A DNA stretch of 64,000 bases from positions 410,748-474,747 of the forward strand of contig MU004242.1 in the NCBI GenBank assembly GCA_010405405.1, in the 5' to 3' direction. How positions within the stretch are numbered: position 1 is the first letter of the stretch; each line of letters begins with the position of its first letter. This document shows, piece by piece, positions 25,196 through 36,972 of this stretch. Both the position numbers and the translations under genes were made by a program. The notes under the pieces are model-generated. The model worked only from the letters and a program-made list of their open reading frames with translations, searched no databases and was not told the DNA's origin. This stretch comes from Microthyrium microscopicum (lineage: Eukaryota; Ascomycota; Dothideomycetes; Microthyriales; Microthyriaceae).

Positions 25196-27038
25196 ATGAA
25201 CCAGATTGGATCCTACCACCCAGCTGACGTTCACAACATGGCTACCACGCACGCACATCCCCCCACCAGCGGTCCGGGACTGACTGGCCACTACCAAACA
25301 TATCAACCTCCGATTATGCCCAGTCACGGCTATGGCGGTTACTCGAATCACGGTTATACTCCATACCCAGCGTACGCCGGCGCCCCAGTTTCGCAACCAA
25401 TGTCTAATGGACTCGTTGCTCAACCGCCTCCACTAACGAGTAAGTCGAGTCAAAGAGTCAAGTAGGATGCCACTGACAGTACTAGCTATGCAATCCGCCC
25501 CCGCAAGTACATTACCCGGTACTCAAAACTATATTGGTCATCAAATGGATACATCTGGACAGGTTGCGCCACCAGGCGTCAAGCCAAGAGTGACAGCCAC
25601 ACTCTGGGAGGACGAAGGTACATTGTGCTTCCAGGTCGAAGCCAAAGGTGTTTGTGTTGCGCGTCGCGAAGGTATGAACTCCGCTTTCTTTCTATATTTG
25701 ACTCGGTGTTAATTTTCATTAGATAATCACATGATCAACGGCACAAAATTACTCAACGTTGCGGGAATGACTCGAGGACGCCGTGACGGCATTCTCAAGA
25801 GCGAAAAAATGCGCCATGTTGTCAAGATTGGACCCATGCATCTCAAGGGTGTTTGGTATGTTTACTGAAACCATAATATGCGAGTCATGTGAGCTAACTC
25901 TTCTAGGATTCCTTTCGAACGCGCACTCGACTTTGCCAATAAGGAAAAGATCACTGAGCACTTGTATCCTCTCTTTGTTCATGATATTGGTGCACTACTC
26001 TATCATCCACAAAATCCTACCCAGCCTCGCGCTGGTGCAGGTATTGGGAATACTCAGAGCGCCCTCGCTGCTTATGAGCAAAAGAGGAGGCAAGATCAGC
26101 GCATGATTCCTGGAGCTCCTCAAACACCAGGCCAAGCAGCCCCGATGCATAGCATGGTTGGCTCCGTGCCAACACCTCACAACCAGGCTGCTCCACGTCC
26201 TGGCATGGATCGCGCTAATACATTCCCAACTCCCCCCACGAGTGCCTCCAGTGTTGTTGGTGTCAACTCACATGGAAGCCCATACGAGTACCACCAGATG
26301 CCAAGCCAGCAGCAATTGTCAATCGACACAAGCCTGAGCCGTGGATCCGTTCCTAATACGCCCGCCTCTACTCCCCCAGGCAAAGCTACTCACGGATCAA
26401 CGCCTTACTCGGCTACTCAATCATATGATGCACGACCCGTCTATTCCCAGCAGCCAGCTTCCGGCCAATACCAGACACAACGCGTTCAGTTTGGAGGTCC
26501 TTTGCAACACCCGCCTGTCTACAAGGGTAAGTTTTCACTTCTCGAGACAGAACATAGACATTGAAACTGACTTTCTCTAGATGAAGGTGAACATGACCAA
26601 GACCAGAAGCACACATACCCAAATCCAGCCTACGCCAGCCAAAACTCCTATTCTTATAATCCAAACAACGGAGTTGGCCAACCTGCTGGCAGTCCTCAGC
26701 AAAATGGCTCTGGTCGCCACACTCCCCGCACGTCCGCTTCACAAATCATGTACCAGCAACCAGGCTATCCTCCACCTCAAAGAAGCAACACTGCTCCTGC
26801 CAGCAATGTCTACAACATCATCGATTCTCGTGATTCTGCTCCCGAACCACAAGCTTACTACTCTGCTGCTCCAAATGGCGCTGCAGGTCAAAAGCGTGGT
26901 CGTGATGATGATGACCAAGCTGATGAAGGTGCCAAGAGACGCAAGAATGAAGTTGAAGAAGGCGGTCCAGTAGGAGGCGGAAGCCCCTACAATGCCATCA
27001 ACCCTCAGCGGCCAATTGCTACTCCACGGGAAAGATAG
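25196..27038 (+). CDS. stuA: APSES transcription factor, StuA/Asm-1/Efg1 family
   Basis: Exons 25196-25439, 25486-25671, 25723-25855, 25907-26526 and 26581-27038 encode 546 residues; all four introns are GT-AG, 46-54 nt. The N-terminus is Tyr/Pro/His-rich ([19 protein letters not shown]). The APSES DNA-binding domain spans about residues 113-222: [60 protein letters not shown] and [16 protein letters not shown]. The C-terminal half is Pro/Gln/Ser-rich. A bipartite nuclear signal (KRGRDDDD...AKRRK) lies near the end. StuA-type proteins are nuclear regulators of conidiophore and hyphal development downstream of PKA signalling. The unusually long 5' region and uORFs suggest multilayer control. 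Start chosen as the first ATG after the 5'UTR intron. Confidence 0.95.
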
Positions 27039-28379
27039 TCGCTTTAGTATTCTTGCGACTTCTCACCCTTTACATCCCACTCTCAAGCCTGGACTTCCTG
27101 GACACTAATTTTTATCTTTTATTCCTTTATGTTTACCAGAGCAGGCGGTGCGAACTGATTTTGCTTTTCAACTCGACCAGCTCTTCCAGTGCCCTCGGGG
27201 AATTACGGCGCTGAAAAGATGCTCGACATGTTTTTAACGACCTCATTGAAGCCACGCAACCACGCAACCTCATTGAAGCTACGCCACGAAATCACCGAAG
27301 CTACGCATGTCATTGAAGCTACGTACGACTCGTGTTTTATTCCAATCCCTTTTCACGCACATAGAACAAGCACCAACCACTTGAACGGCCAAAAACTCAA
27401 CTGAAATTCCCTTCACGACTTTAACGACTTTCTGAGATGCCACGCCATGCCTATTTGACAAAACGTCTTTTCAACGTCAACAGATTATTATTCCTCGCCT
27501 TCCCTTTTTTCCCCTTTTTTCTCCAATAACGACTTTGTTTTGTACTGGAGGGTGTAACTATGAATAATCAGGCGAAAAAACTGATGATTGTCTTTTTGAT
27601 CTTGCAGAACCAACCAATGGAAATTTTTATTACCTTTAGCATAGGAGGGGATGATGAATGCGAAACGAAGCAGCAAGCAGTAGTAGTAGCAGCGACTGGG
27701 ACTTGTCTTTTTCATGTTTAGCGTTAGCGCCGCGGCCTGTTTGTTTCTGCATTGGGAACAACGGGTGGACAAAAATAACTAGCATGCTCCCATAGAATAA
27801 TACGTCTCCCATTACCTACCGTTCCTTCTATGGTGGTGATACCTTTTTCATGATCAATAAGATACTTGCCCACTCTTCAGTGTCTAGATAATAGTATTGA
27901 AATTGGGCATTCCACCATCTTTAGCTTACTAGCTAACCATCCTACCATCCTCAACTACTCTTATAGTCAAGCAGCAAGCTTTCAAAGTACTTCTCGCTCT
28001 GTTCCTTCATGCCATGTATGGCTAGTTTCTCTGATCTGCCAACCATCAGGCAGACAAGCAAATAATAGCAGGAGTGTTAGATCTAAATTCAACTCAGGCC
28101 GGCGATTTTCTTATAAGCCTTCATCACTCAGGGGTTGCATTTCTCTATGATAACCAACTTCCAGAAAATAATCCCTCAAAAATCCATTACTTCTACATCC
28201 ACACGCAGCTGAATCAATAAGGCTGAAGGTGAGGTGAAGTTGAGGAGATAAGATCATCGCGATAAAACCACGTGACGCTCCTCGAAAAAAAGTTGGACGC
28301 CAATCCATCTCCGCAAGACCTGGATGCTTCAACAGCTGCATTCACGACCATCTACTCCTCCAATACACATCTCATCATT
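27039..28379. other. stuA 3' region and TIM17 promoter
   Basis: It holds four copies of a 13-mer like CATTGAAGCTACG (27244, 27271, 27293, 27311) just after stuA. Otherwise it is A/T-rich spacer without a convincing gene. Confidence 0.5.
27244..27323 (+). repeat. Four imperfect CATTGAAGCTACG repeats
   Basis: Copies start at 27244 (CATTGAAGCCACG), 27271 (exact), 27293 (CACCGAAGCTACG) and 27311 (exact), with steps of 27, 22 and 18 bases. They lie in the probable 3'UTR or terminator of the stuA-type gene. Confidence 0.75.
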
Positions 28380-29127
28380 ATGGATCACACGCGAGACCCT
28401 TGCCCATGGGTAGTCCTGAACGACTTTGGCGGAGCTTTCTGTATGGGGGTACGTGAAACTATTCTGCCTTGGCTTATACAGCTCCCGTTGGTCGCGAGGT
28501 CCGATTCTAACCATCAATCTAGGCTGTCGGCGGTGCGATATGGCATGGAGTTAAAGGATTCAGGTATGCCTCTAACCACTGGAGATGTATATGACTATAC
28601 TAACAATCTTCTAGAAATAGGTACTGTCTTCGAATCATCGATCCTCTGCGACGAAGCTGACCCTTGAAGCCCGTACGGCGAACGGAGAATAGGAATGATC
28701 ACAGCGATGAAGGCGCGAGCACCGGTCCTTGGAGGAAACTTTGGAGTCTGGGGCGGTCTATTCTCGACATATGACTGCGCAGTAAAAGGGTATGTCCGCA
28801 AGACTCGAAGATGCCAGGGCGGATGAACTGACGGAAGTAGTGTCCGAAAAAAGGAGGATCCATGGAACGCCATCATCGCAGGTTTCTTTACCGTTCGTAC
28901 ATACCTACACAATCCTTTGGTATACCCAATAACATTTTCAATAGGGCGGATCGTTAGCAGTTCGTGGTGGCGCCAAAGCCATGCGCAACAGTGCGATCGG
29001 GTGTGCAATTCTCCTCGCCGTCATCGAAGGAGTTGGCATTGGCTTCTCGCGCATGATGGCAGATAACCAAGCACTTGCACCTCCTCCACCTCCACCAACC
29101 ACAGACGGCGGCAAACAATACATATAA
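28380..29127 (+). CDS. TIM17: Mitochondrial inner-membrane translocase subunit Tim17
   Basis: Exons 28380-28448, 28523-28563, 28615-28620, 28670-28799, 28851-28892 and 28945-29127 give 156 residues, the normal Tim17 length. The N-terminus [20 protein letters not shown] is canonical. Then come [35 protein letters not shown], the [17 protein letters not shown] block and [19 protein letters not shown], matching the four membrane helices of the Tim17/22/23 family. Tim17 forms, with Tim23, the presequence import channel. The third exon is only six bases; without it Arg-Asn-Ser cannot be encoded. Donor 28893 (GTTCGT) is weak but frame and family demand it. The C-terminus is a proline run and DGGKQYI. 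Confidence 0.95.
28615..28620 (+). other. 6-nt micro-exon in TIM17
   Basis: AAATAG lies between an intron ending CTTCTAG (28564-28614) and one starting GTACTG (28621-28669). It supplies the last base of Arg, all of Asn and two bases of Ser in the conserved FRNSPYG. Confidence 0.85.
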
Positions 29128-29939
29128 TACACCCAGGATTTTTTTGGAAAAGCTTGTAACTGATGGTCGAATGTGTTATAGAACCACGATCGCGATTTTG
29201 GTCATCACCTCGGTTATCCACGCTGAGAACAAACTCAACTCTTGGCGGGCAGCGAGGGCGGCGCGTGTGTGCGATGTATGATTATATCCAGATGGCTAGT
29301 TTCGCTTGCATAGATATGGAATGCGGTGTTTGGCGCTTTGGAACATTAGCGTTGCAGGTTGATGGGGCCTGTTTGTATTATTGAAGACTGGAGGATGGAT
29401 TAGAAGAGACTTCTCGACTCATAATTGACTCAGTTTGAAAGACTGAATTGAAATGCATGAAGCTTCTCATGATATGTCTGATGTTGTTTGCGCCTCCAAA
29501 AGTATGACAGCACGAGTTCCGTTAGTACATGTCTTAAGGCCTGAACCGAGTATAGACTGGACCAAGTATTCTTATGTCTTAACGAGATATCAAACAACAT
29601 TGCATTTCCAGTGGCCTTGCCAGCAAGCTCTGGAAAATATAGAGCGTTAAGGCTGGCGCTATTGCCTAATTGGGCAGGATGTTGAATCAGGCTAGTCCCG
29701 AGAAATAGCCGGCCCAGCCTTTTCGCTCTTGCCCTGAGCGCGCCCTCCTTGCCCTCTAAGCTTCACGTCGCCAATGTTGCAGTCGCGATTCATAATTCTC
29801 AACTCATCTCCCACATTTTCATCACCACGCGCCCAATTTCCAGTTGGGAGCTGATCAAGGCTCTCCATTCAGTCTCCCACCTACCCGCCGCCCGCCCCTC
29901 GCAGTCCACTTATCCCTTCCTTCTGTGAACAACAACAAG
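29128..29939. other. Intergenic TIM17-SSR4
   Basis: The only notable structure is the inverted repeat at 29641-29729. The last 100 bases are C/T-rich promoter or leader of the Ssr4 gene. Confidence 0.5.
29641..29729. repeat. 89-bp hairpin-forming inverted repeat
   Basis: The left arm AGAGCGTTAAGGCTGG and the right arm read in reverse complement, AGAGCGAAAAGGCTGG, agree at 14 of 16 positions. Stem GCTATT/AATAGC continues inside after a small bulge. No clear target-site duplication is seen, and it does not fold as a tRNA. Confidence 0.65.
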
Positions 29940-32036
29940 ATGAACGGTCTATCAAATCCAAGTGACAATGTTGATCCTCCATTGGTGAGTTACAATACTT
30001 CGCATCGCGCGTCTCAATACTAACTTACTCCAAGCTCCGCCATCTTCATCTTATCGTGATTCCGCACATGCCACGAAATGTACACCCTCCGGATAACTAC
30101 GTGATTGATGTACTCGCCAAAGCTCCAAATATAGTCAAAGAGCGCCCAGTCACCTGGCAATTCGTATCACCTCAAGAACCGGGAACTATGTTTATCGAAT
30201 GGATACCTCTACAACAGTCTGGTAATTTCCCATCTGATGGATTTGGCTGGTATGATCCCGAACGCTCTTACGAACATGAACTTCCGGGTGGTGAATATGT
30301 AAGTTGGCACTACCAAAATGTTTGCGCCATCGCTGACGATACAGGTCATGGACATACTGATTCATTATGGGGGGATTATTCCAGAGTCACCGCAAAACGG
30401 CATCTTCTCTCGCAAACGCTATCGCATTCGTCATAAGCATAACAGCCCCCATACCAAATTCGACCCGTGTTTCTGGCTGGTGCTGTATGGAACGGCTGAA
30501 ATGAAGACGCAACAAGCTATACAACAAAATCGTCCACAATTCTCTCCTCAGACCGTCGCGCTTTTACAAGAACGCCATGCGCTGGCACAATACGGCATGC
30601 CTCAGCGCAAGGAATTCATGTTGGCTGATCAGCGATCTTGGCCAAAGGTTCACTATCCACCCGTACAACCAGGTCAAATGCAGCCAGGGCAAATGCCACC
30701 AGGAGCTATTTCGCAAAATGCCATGTATCAACGACGCCAGCAGGCTCAGATGCAGATGGGTCAGCCAGGACATTATCCTCCTTATGCTGGTTCAGCTTCA
30801 GGACCACCGGCAAAGCGAGTTAGACAGGCTGGCCCTGCACAGGCTGGTGGGCGTGGTCCACCGGTCAGTTTGAAGCATGAGGCGGATCTCGAGCTTCTGG
30901 AGGACACATCTGCGGGCGACTATTTGGATCACATCTCACCGGCAACTATCAGCCGGGATCGATTTAAACGCCATCATCTCTGGCTTGAAGATGTCTTTTC
31001 CTCACTTTACACTATGAACCAAGTCATGCCGGAAGATCTAGGATTTGGTCTGGTGGGAGAGTTGGGAGAACTGACCAAAGACCTACTCGAATCTCCAGCT
31101 AAAAGAATACCTGAACCAGCGGAGGTGAACGATGGCACTTATTTCCAAGATCCGCATTACAATGCCCCGAAAATATACAAGAAACTTGAACCGGAGCAAT
31201 TTGCCGAGTTTGAAAAACGGGTAGCAGACTTTGTCGAATCAAAGAACCGTGAAATGGACGAAATGCGCGAAGAGCATGCGAAAACCATGGCAACTATTAA
31301 TAGTGGACGCTTCTATCTTGATGTCGAGGACCGTCTACGTGAAGCCGGCACAGACTCTGACAAAATTGACGAAATCATGCGTGAGGTGGAAGCAAAAATG
31401 GGCATATCGGTGCAAGATCGACAAGATATTGTCTGCGTACAGAAAGGCGCACTGGAAGATGAAGAGAGACCGGTCAATGGCACTGGCGCTTCCAACGGAC
31501 AGGCTTCTGCATCTAATGATGTCGGCGCTAGCTTACTGGACGAGTTCACCTCTACGGCCGATTTCTTGGGCGATGAACAATCTGCTGGTGCAGAAGAAGG
31601 CATTGCCACAGACAACTTGGACCTCATAGACACTATGGACATAGACATCCCCGACGTCCCAGTCATCGAGTCTGAATCCGCTCCCGTGGATACCGCAGAC
31701 GCACCGAAAGCTGATGGCGACTGGGTCGTTGTTGAAAACCAAGCACAAACCACGAATCCAGCAGCCCCCACAACAACTGTCGCAGCACCCGTTTCTACCG
31801 AGACGACAAAACCAGCAACAGACACTCCTGAGGCTGCGCAGGCCAACACCGAGGGTGATGCTGGCGCCGACACGCTCCCAGAGAGCATGTTTGATGGCGA
31901 GGAGTTCAGTGCTTTCGCAGACAACCTCGATCCAAACGCGAGCTTAGCTACATTTGAGGGCGCAGATGGAGATGGAGATGGGATATTGGATTTCGATAAC
32001 GCGTTTGGTACGAATGATACACCGGCAGGCAATTAG
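29940..32036 (+). CDS. ssr4: SWI/SNF and RSC complex subunit Ssr4 (DUF1750)
   Basis: Exons 29940-29984, 30035-30298 and 30345-32036 encode 666 residues. The N-terminal domain (about 1-210) carries the family blocks PPLLRHLHLIVIPHMPRN, PGTMFIEWIPLQQ, DGFGWYDPERSYE, GGEYVMDILIHYGGIIPE and FDPCFWLVLYGTAE. A Pro/Gln/Met-rich linker follows, then a conserved C-terminal region (ISRDRFKRHHLWLEDVFS, DPHYNAPKIYKKLEPEQFAE) and an acidic tail. Ssr4 is a fungal-specific subunit of the SWI/SNF and RSC chromatin remodellers in fission yeast. Introns are 50 and 46 nt with good consensus. A 239-codon antisense ORF (31313-32032) is only a shadow of the repetitive tail. Confidence 0.9.
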
Positions 32037-33917
32037 GATGGCTGGCGGTTGCATACACCTCCCTGAACTATCTCCAGAAACTCGGGCTGATGGGCAGTTG
32101 TAATTTGCTTTGTGTACAATAGAACTATTCCCGAGAGTGCAAAAAATTACGGTATATGCGGGTGTGATTATTGATTACAGAAGTTATCGCGCTATCATCG
32201 GAAGCGGCTACCTGATGCGAAGCGTCTTTTTTCTCTTAGATTTCGATGCAAGGCTGACTCTCTGAAGTTCATATTGATATAAATAACCTGCATGACGACA
32301 TTTTCTTTTTCATTTTCAATATCCCTTGCTTCATTCGATACTTTTGTTCCCGATGTCTGTGCGGTTTCCAATGCTGTGTACGCTAATATGTATGGAAGGT
32401 TGCACGAGCTGGTGGATATTGGGATATGCGACGCGATGGGACGGAGGATTAGCGGTTTGTGCTACGAGTGTTTGTTCACGAGTGCCGCGCTGCCGATTAT
32501 CACTGTTGAGGGTTCATTATTGACGGTGAAAATGGCTCAGATGAAATTGTGAGCTTGGCCATATTTAAAAAGCCTATGCGTTCTTTTACTGTCTGAGCTT
32601 TACCATGGCATGGAGTTAATGACGACCTTCAAATGATATCGCACTGGATATGTGTAACGATTGAAGGGACTTCTGGAAATAGGGGACTGCCGTTGTTGAT
32701 CATCATTGAAGTTCCCCTGGAACAGGTATTGAAAAGCACTATGATTGGCTCAGGTTCGGCAAATATATTAGCGCAAGGCTGAACCAACGGTAACGGTCAT
32801 GGAGCCTTGTTATCTTTTGTATCAGACTCTCTCTTTGTGTCCTTGAAAGTTCATCAATTCTTCAACGAATGTAGTTGATAGATGAGGCTCAGTATGCCAA
32901 GTGTGCTTACCTGCGTCTTGACAGCTCAGAAGGAATGCAGTTTGTACCTTGTTCTAGAACTAATGTACCAAATTAGAAACTGTACGCATGATGTAAGGCT
33001 AAACTTGTCAATTGACAACATGCCGCTAGGCTGTGGAAGTTTTGACTAGCTTCTGATTCTGGTTGCACGAAAACAATTAGCTCAACATCCTGTACAGCAG
33101 CTAGCCGCGCTCGATGAAATTGAGTCCAATGAAAGCCAATACCATGGACCCCATACTAATTGCAATGCCCATTTTGACCAGAGCACCAGTAATAGCAGAC
33201 ACGGGTAGCCGGGGCCTTGGAAGAGGTCAATATTTCAAAATACATACCCGTTCAACGCTTTTTCAAGCACGTTGCATTCGTTTCTGCACCGCCTGTTTGA
33301 TCTGTCGTCGATTACGTGTCTTATTCAAACAACGTTGGAGGAAAAGGTGAGCTCTCGGGTCACACCCGCCAAAGATTTGAGGATTTGAAGATGGTGTTGA
33401 GCTACTAATAGTTCAGTCTCTTCATTCCATCCAACCACTCGTTTTTGAACGCCTATTACTTCGCTAACAGAACCACTTTTCAATTTGCTTGTAGATTTGA
33501 TATCCAATTCTGTTCATGGTTTCATCCATACATGTTTGTGCAGGATCGCCATCAATACCGATCGTTGTTTTCATTACACAAACCCGTTACTTCCCTACAA
33601 ACTCGAAGTAGGTCAAAACCACACGGGCAGTTGCACCATCTGATGTAACAACCCGAACCATTTCCTTTTGGACCACGCGACAAAACACATGGAAGGACAG
33701 CCGCGAAGCACCTACATATATTCAAATCAACCGCCTTTCGCCTTCCCCGACACATCTTCCTGAGCTCTAGCATCCTCCATTTGTCGATTTTTCTTGTCTT
33801 CTCATATCTGTTCAGCATCACTCTCGCTAATCGTCGGCTTTTTCTGGCTCTAATTATTGTCCCTTTCTGTTTCTTTCTTCCAGACAGTTGTCACTTTGCA
33901 GGAGCTTGGGTCTCAGG
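32037..33917. other. Intergenic, possible minus-strand terminal exon inside
   Basis: Spacer between Ssr4 and the tyrosinase. Apart from the minus-strand hydrophobic segment at 33101-33210 I see nothing supportable. The final 200 bases are pyrimidine-rich tyrosinase leader. Confidence 0.4.
33101..33210 (-). other. Possible terminal exon or microprotein with a membrane segment
   Basis: Read on the minus strand, an open stretch gives VSAITGALVKMGIAISMG, then SMVLAFIGLNFIERG and a stop at 33101-33103. This is a plausible transmembrane helix with charged flanks. An ATG at 33172 would give only 23 residues. An acceptor-like TTCCAAG lies just upstream (about 33217), but I could not build a convincing upstream exon. 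I do not recognise the family. Confidence 0.22.
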
Positions 33918-36041
33918 ATGTCTGGTGTACTGTCGCTATCTCTCCTCCTTGCTTCATCGCTTGGAATCTTTCAGACCCCCGCTGCCTCGAGGCTACCACA
34001 CATCGTAGAAACTTTCCAAAAGCGCGCTGGCGCAACACCAGTAGCGATCGTTGGCGTGCAGAATGGCGAAGTTCAGACTCGAATGGAGTTCAGTGACTTG
34101 CTCAACCAGCAGCCTGCCCAATTCAATATCATGATGCTTGGCCTTGCGCGCATGATGAAATTAAACCAGACAGATCAGCTATCATACTTTAGAATTGCTG
34201 GTGAATATATCGTGCCAATCATACCAAAGCTTCATTACTGACCTGATCTCAAGGTATTCATGGGGTTCCATTGGACAACTGGAATGGTGTTGTTGGCGCC
34301 AACGATATCAATCGCCCAGGCTGGTGTACTCATACGTCGAACCTATTTCTTCCCTGGCACCGACCATATCTAGCACTATACGAGCAGACTCTATCTCAAA
34401 ATGCTATGGCAGCTGCCTTAGAATGGCCGCCCGGTGCTGAACGGGATGCTTTTGTGACAGCAGCGGATCAACTTCGACTACCATACTGGGATTGGGCCAA
34501 ATCGCCGGCATCTGGACAAGATGTCACTCCAGCCATCATGGTATCGCCGCAAGTACAGGTTTTGACTCCTAATGGTACTCAAACAATTGACAATCCGCTT
34601 TACTCCTATAAATTTGGCTATGCGGATCAAGATCTGCGATTCCAGCCCGTTAGTCTACACCCACTGATTTTTTGTTGTTCGATATTTAGATGCTCATGAC
34701 TGACGGATATCTCGATTAGTACGTTTATTGGAACGAGACGAAGCGATGGCCCACCACAATGGATTCAACTGCTGAAACGCAGATCGGCACTTTGGTCCAA
34801 CAAATGAATCTGAACCAGGCCCAAGTGAAGCAGCGGTTATACAACTTGTTTACAGGCAATTCCAATTTCACAGAAGTCAGCAATGAAGCGTGGGTTGCAA
34901 ACGCTGGCCCTGGCTCTTATGATAGCTTTGAAAGTATTCATGATCAGATCCATGGGACAATTGGAGGAGGGAATTATGGCGATATGACGGTCATTCCTTT
35001 GAGTGCATTCGACCCTGCATTCTGGTTTCATCATGCGTAAGTACCAAGAAGAAATTTCATGTGTGATTCTGACAGTCTTAGTATGATTGATCGTTCTTTT
35101 GCAATGTGGCAGGTGCTGTATCCGGACAGTTACGTGGAACCAATGCCGCAAGCCCTAAGTAACCAGTGGTATGTGAAAGGAGAGGTATTGGATGCTACCA
35201 CTGGTAAGCAACCGACTATAAGTATCATTTCTACACTGCTAATGAATCGGCAGGCCTGCAGCCTTTCTTCTCCGATCCCACTCAAAGGATATTCTGGACG
35301 TCTGATACTGTGCGTAACACATCGACATTCGGATACAACTACCCAGAAACTCAGAACCCCGACCCCACCGCCGTTCGAGCAGCCATAAATAAGCTCTACG
35401 GACCTACCAAGAGAACGAAAACGCGAGGACGACCCACAAAGAGCAAACGTGCAAATGCTTATGGAGCAGACCCAGCACCTGCGCAAACAACCCAAACTCC
35501 AACTGAAAGGCTCTACCAAATCAGCTACCGAGCACCCAAGAACAGTCTAGGCTCGTCTTTCTACATCGACATGTTCATGGGAAATCCCGCCTCCGAAGAC
35601 CCACACTCATGGCGAAATGATCCTAATCTTCTAGGCTCGCAGGCCGTGGTATCCATGTCATTGCCTGGTGCTGCACCAGTGACAGTCACCGGCGTTCTTC
35701 CGCTAAACAAACATTTACAAGACATGGTTACAGCAGGCCAACTGGCTGATCTAAGCGAAGCCAGTGTCGTGCCTCTGTTACAGGATAACATATCCTGGAG
35801 AATTAGAATGGCAAGTCCAACCTACCACTCCCCACTCCAGATAGCATACTAACGTCATTAGGGCGACTACTCTGATATTCCAGCAGCCAACGTCCCGAAT
35901 CTGCTAGTCTCCCTAGCCAGCATTGAAGTCGAGCCTGCAACGAGCCCAGACGCATTCCCAACTCATGTCGGCGACTGGACGGTGTATACTAGTGTGACAG
36001 CGGACAAGGTTGGCGGCCTGAAGGTTGAGCAGCAGATATAG
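33918..36041 (+). CDS. Secreted tyrosinase (type 3 copper enzyme)
   Basis: Exons 33918-34200, 34254-34648, 34720-35036, 35082-35203, 35254-35810 and 35862-36041 give 617 residues. The N-terminus (VLSLSLLLASSLGIFQ) is a signal peptide. Copper site A has His97 (IHGVP), His121 and His130 in GWCTHTSNLFLPWHRPY, with Cys119 placed for the Cys-His thioether bond. Copper site B has His300 and His304 (SIHDQIHG) and His330/331 (FDPAFWFHHAMIDRSFA). Tyrosinases hydroxylate monophenols and oxidise diphenols to quinones, usually for melanin. The C-terminal domain would shield the active site until cleaved. The last intron (35811-35861) is GC-AG. The copper requirement fits the metal genes 8-24 kb to the right. 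Confidence 0.93.
35811..35861 (+). other. GC-AG intron in the tyrosinase gene
   Basis: ATG|GCAAGT donor, ACTAAC branch, ATTAG acceptor, 51 nt. Without removal the frame ends at 35852; removal joins RIRM to GDYSDIPAANVPN. Confidence 0.8.
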
Positions 36042-36972
36042 TAATCGAGGGGGTGGAGATGTATTTTAGACTCTTAATGCTTCATAGCTCGCACTGTACG
36101 TAATCGAGTGAATTTTGGAATGAAGGCTGGCGCTTGGAAGAGTTTTGAATATTGAAGGGAGTCGATTCTGTCACAGTAGTTAGACCAATGATACGAATAC
36201 TCTGATCCAGCCATGTTGGGTAAACTTGATATATATGTTTATGAGAGCACTGTACGGCGCGCGGAATTGGTCTGGGACTTTATGGGAAGCTTCAAGTGAC
36301 GAAAAAGCTCTTCATAGTCGACAGCTAATTACTGCATCATCGTCAATTTTTTATTTTAAGTCACAAGTCACAGCTAGAATACTACCTACGTATACAGCGT
36401 GTCACGAAGCATGTCATTAGTGAGGAGTGGATGTGCATTGAGATCTCATACTATCATGGCAGGTTTGCACATACAAGCTAATACCACAGTCATATTTCCA
36501 GTTCTCTAGCAAGGACTCCAAGGAAGGTTGATCAGAGTAAAAGAAAAGTCAGCTATCAAATTGAAGAGAACACCTTAACTGCCTAAGTACCTATATGCAT
36601 AATCGGGCCCTGTAACCATCCCATACCCAGTGGTGTTCAACTCCTAATCTTCCGATGCTTGGGCCGATGATGTCGAATTGAGCCGCTTTGCTCACAGTTG
36701 CTTGCAAAATCCTACTAAAACACAGTACACACGAGCAAAAATGGTTAGGATAACATGATGGTGCAAGTAACCAGACATAACGCCATACATAAAGGGGCCT
36801 TTCGTGTATGCTTATAGCCCCTGCGAATCACCATAGCCTGCACAAGAAGCATTGATGAACATTCCGAGCGGCAAGAATGTCGCCATCCTGAGTATTGATG
36901 TGATCATCGAAGCAGTTGATCACGACTTCTTTGAAGATTTCAGATGAAGTTTCTATTTGAAATGTCGATGGG
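36042..36972. other. Convergent spacer, no gene seen
   Basis: Holds the 3' ends of the tyrosinase (+) and the RBR ligase (-). No coding or repeat signal stands out. Confidence 0.5.

Noticed and set aside
31313-32032. 239-codon antisense ORF
   Set aside because: Ser/Ala-rich shadow opposite the acidic, repetitive Ssr4 C-terminus.
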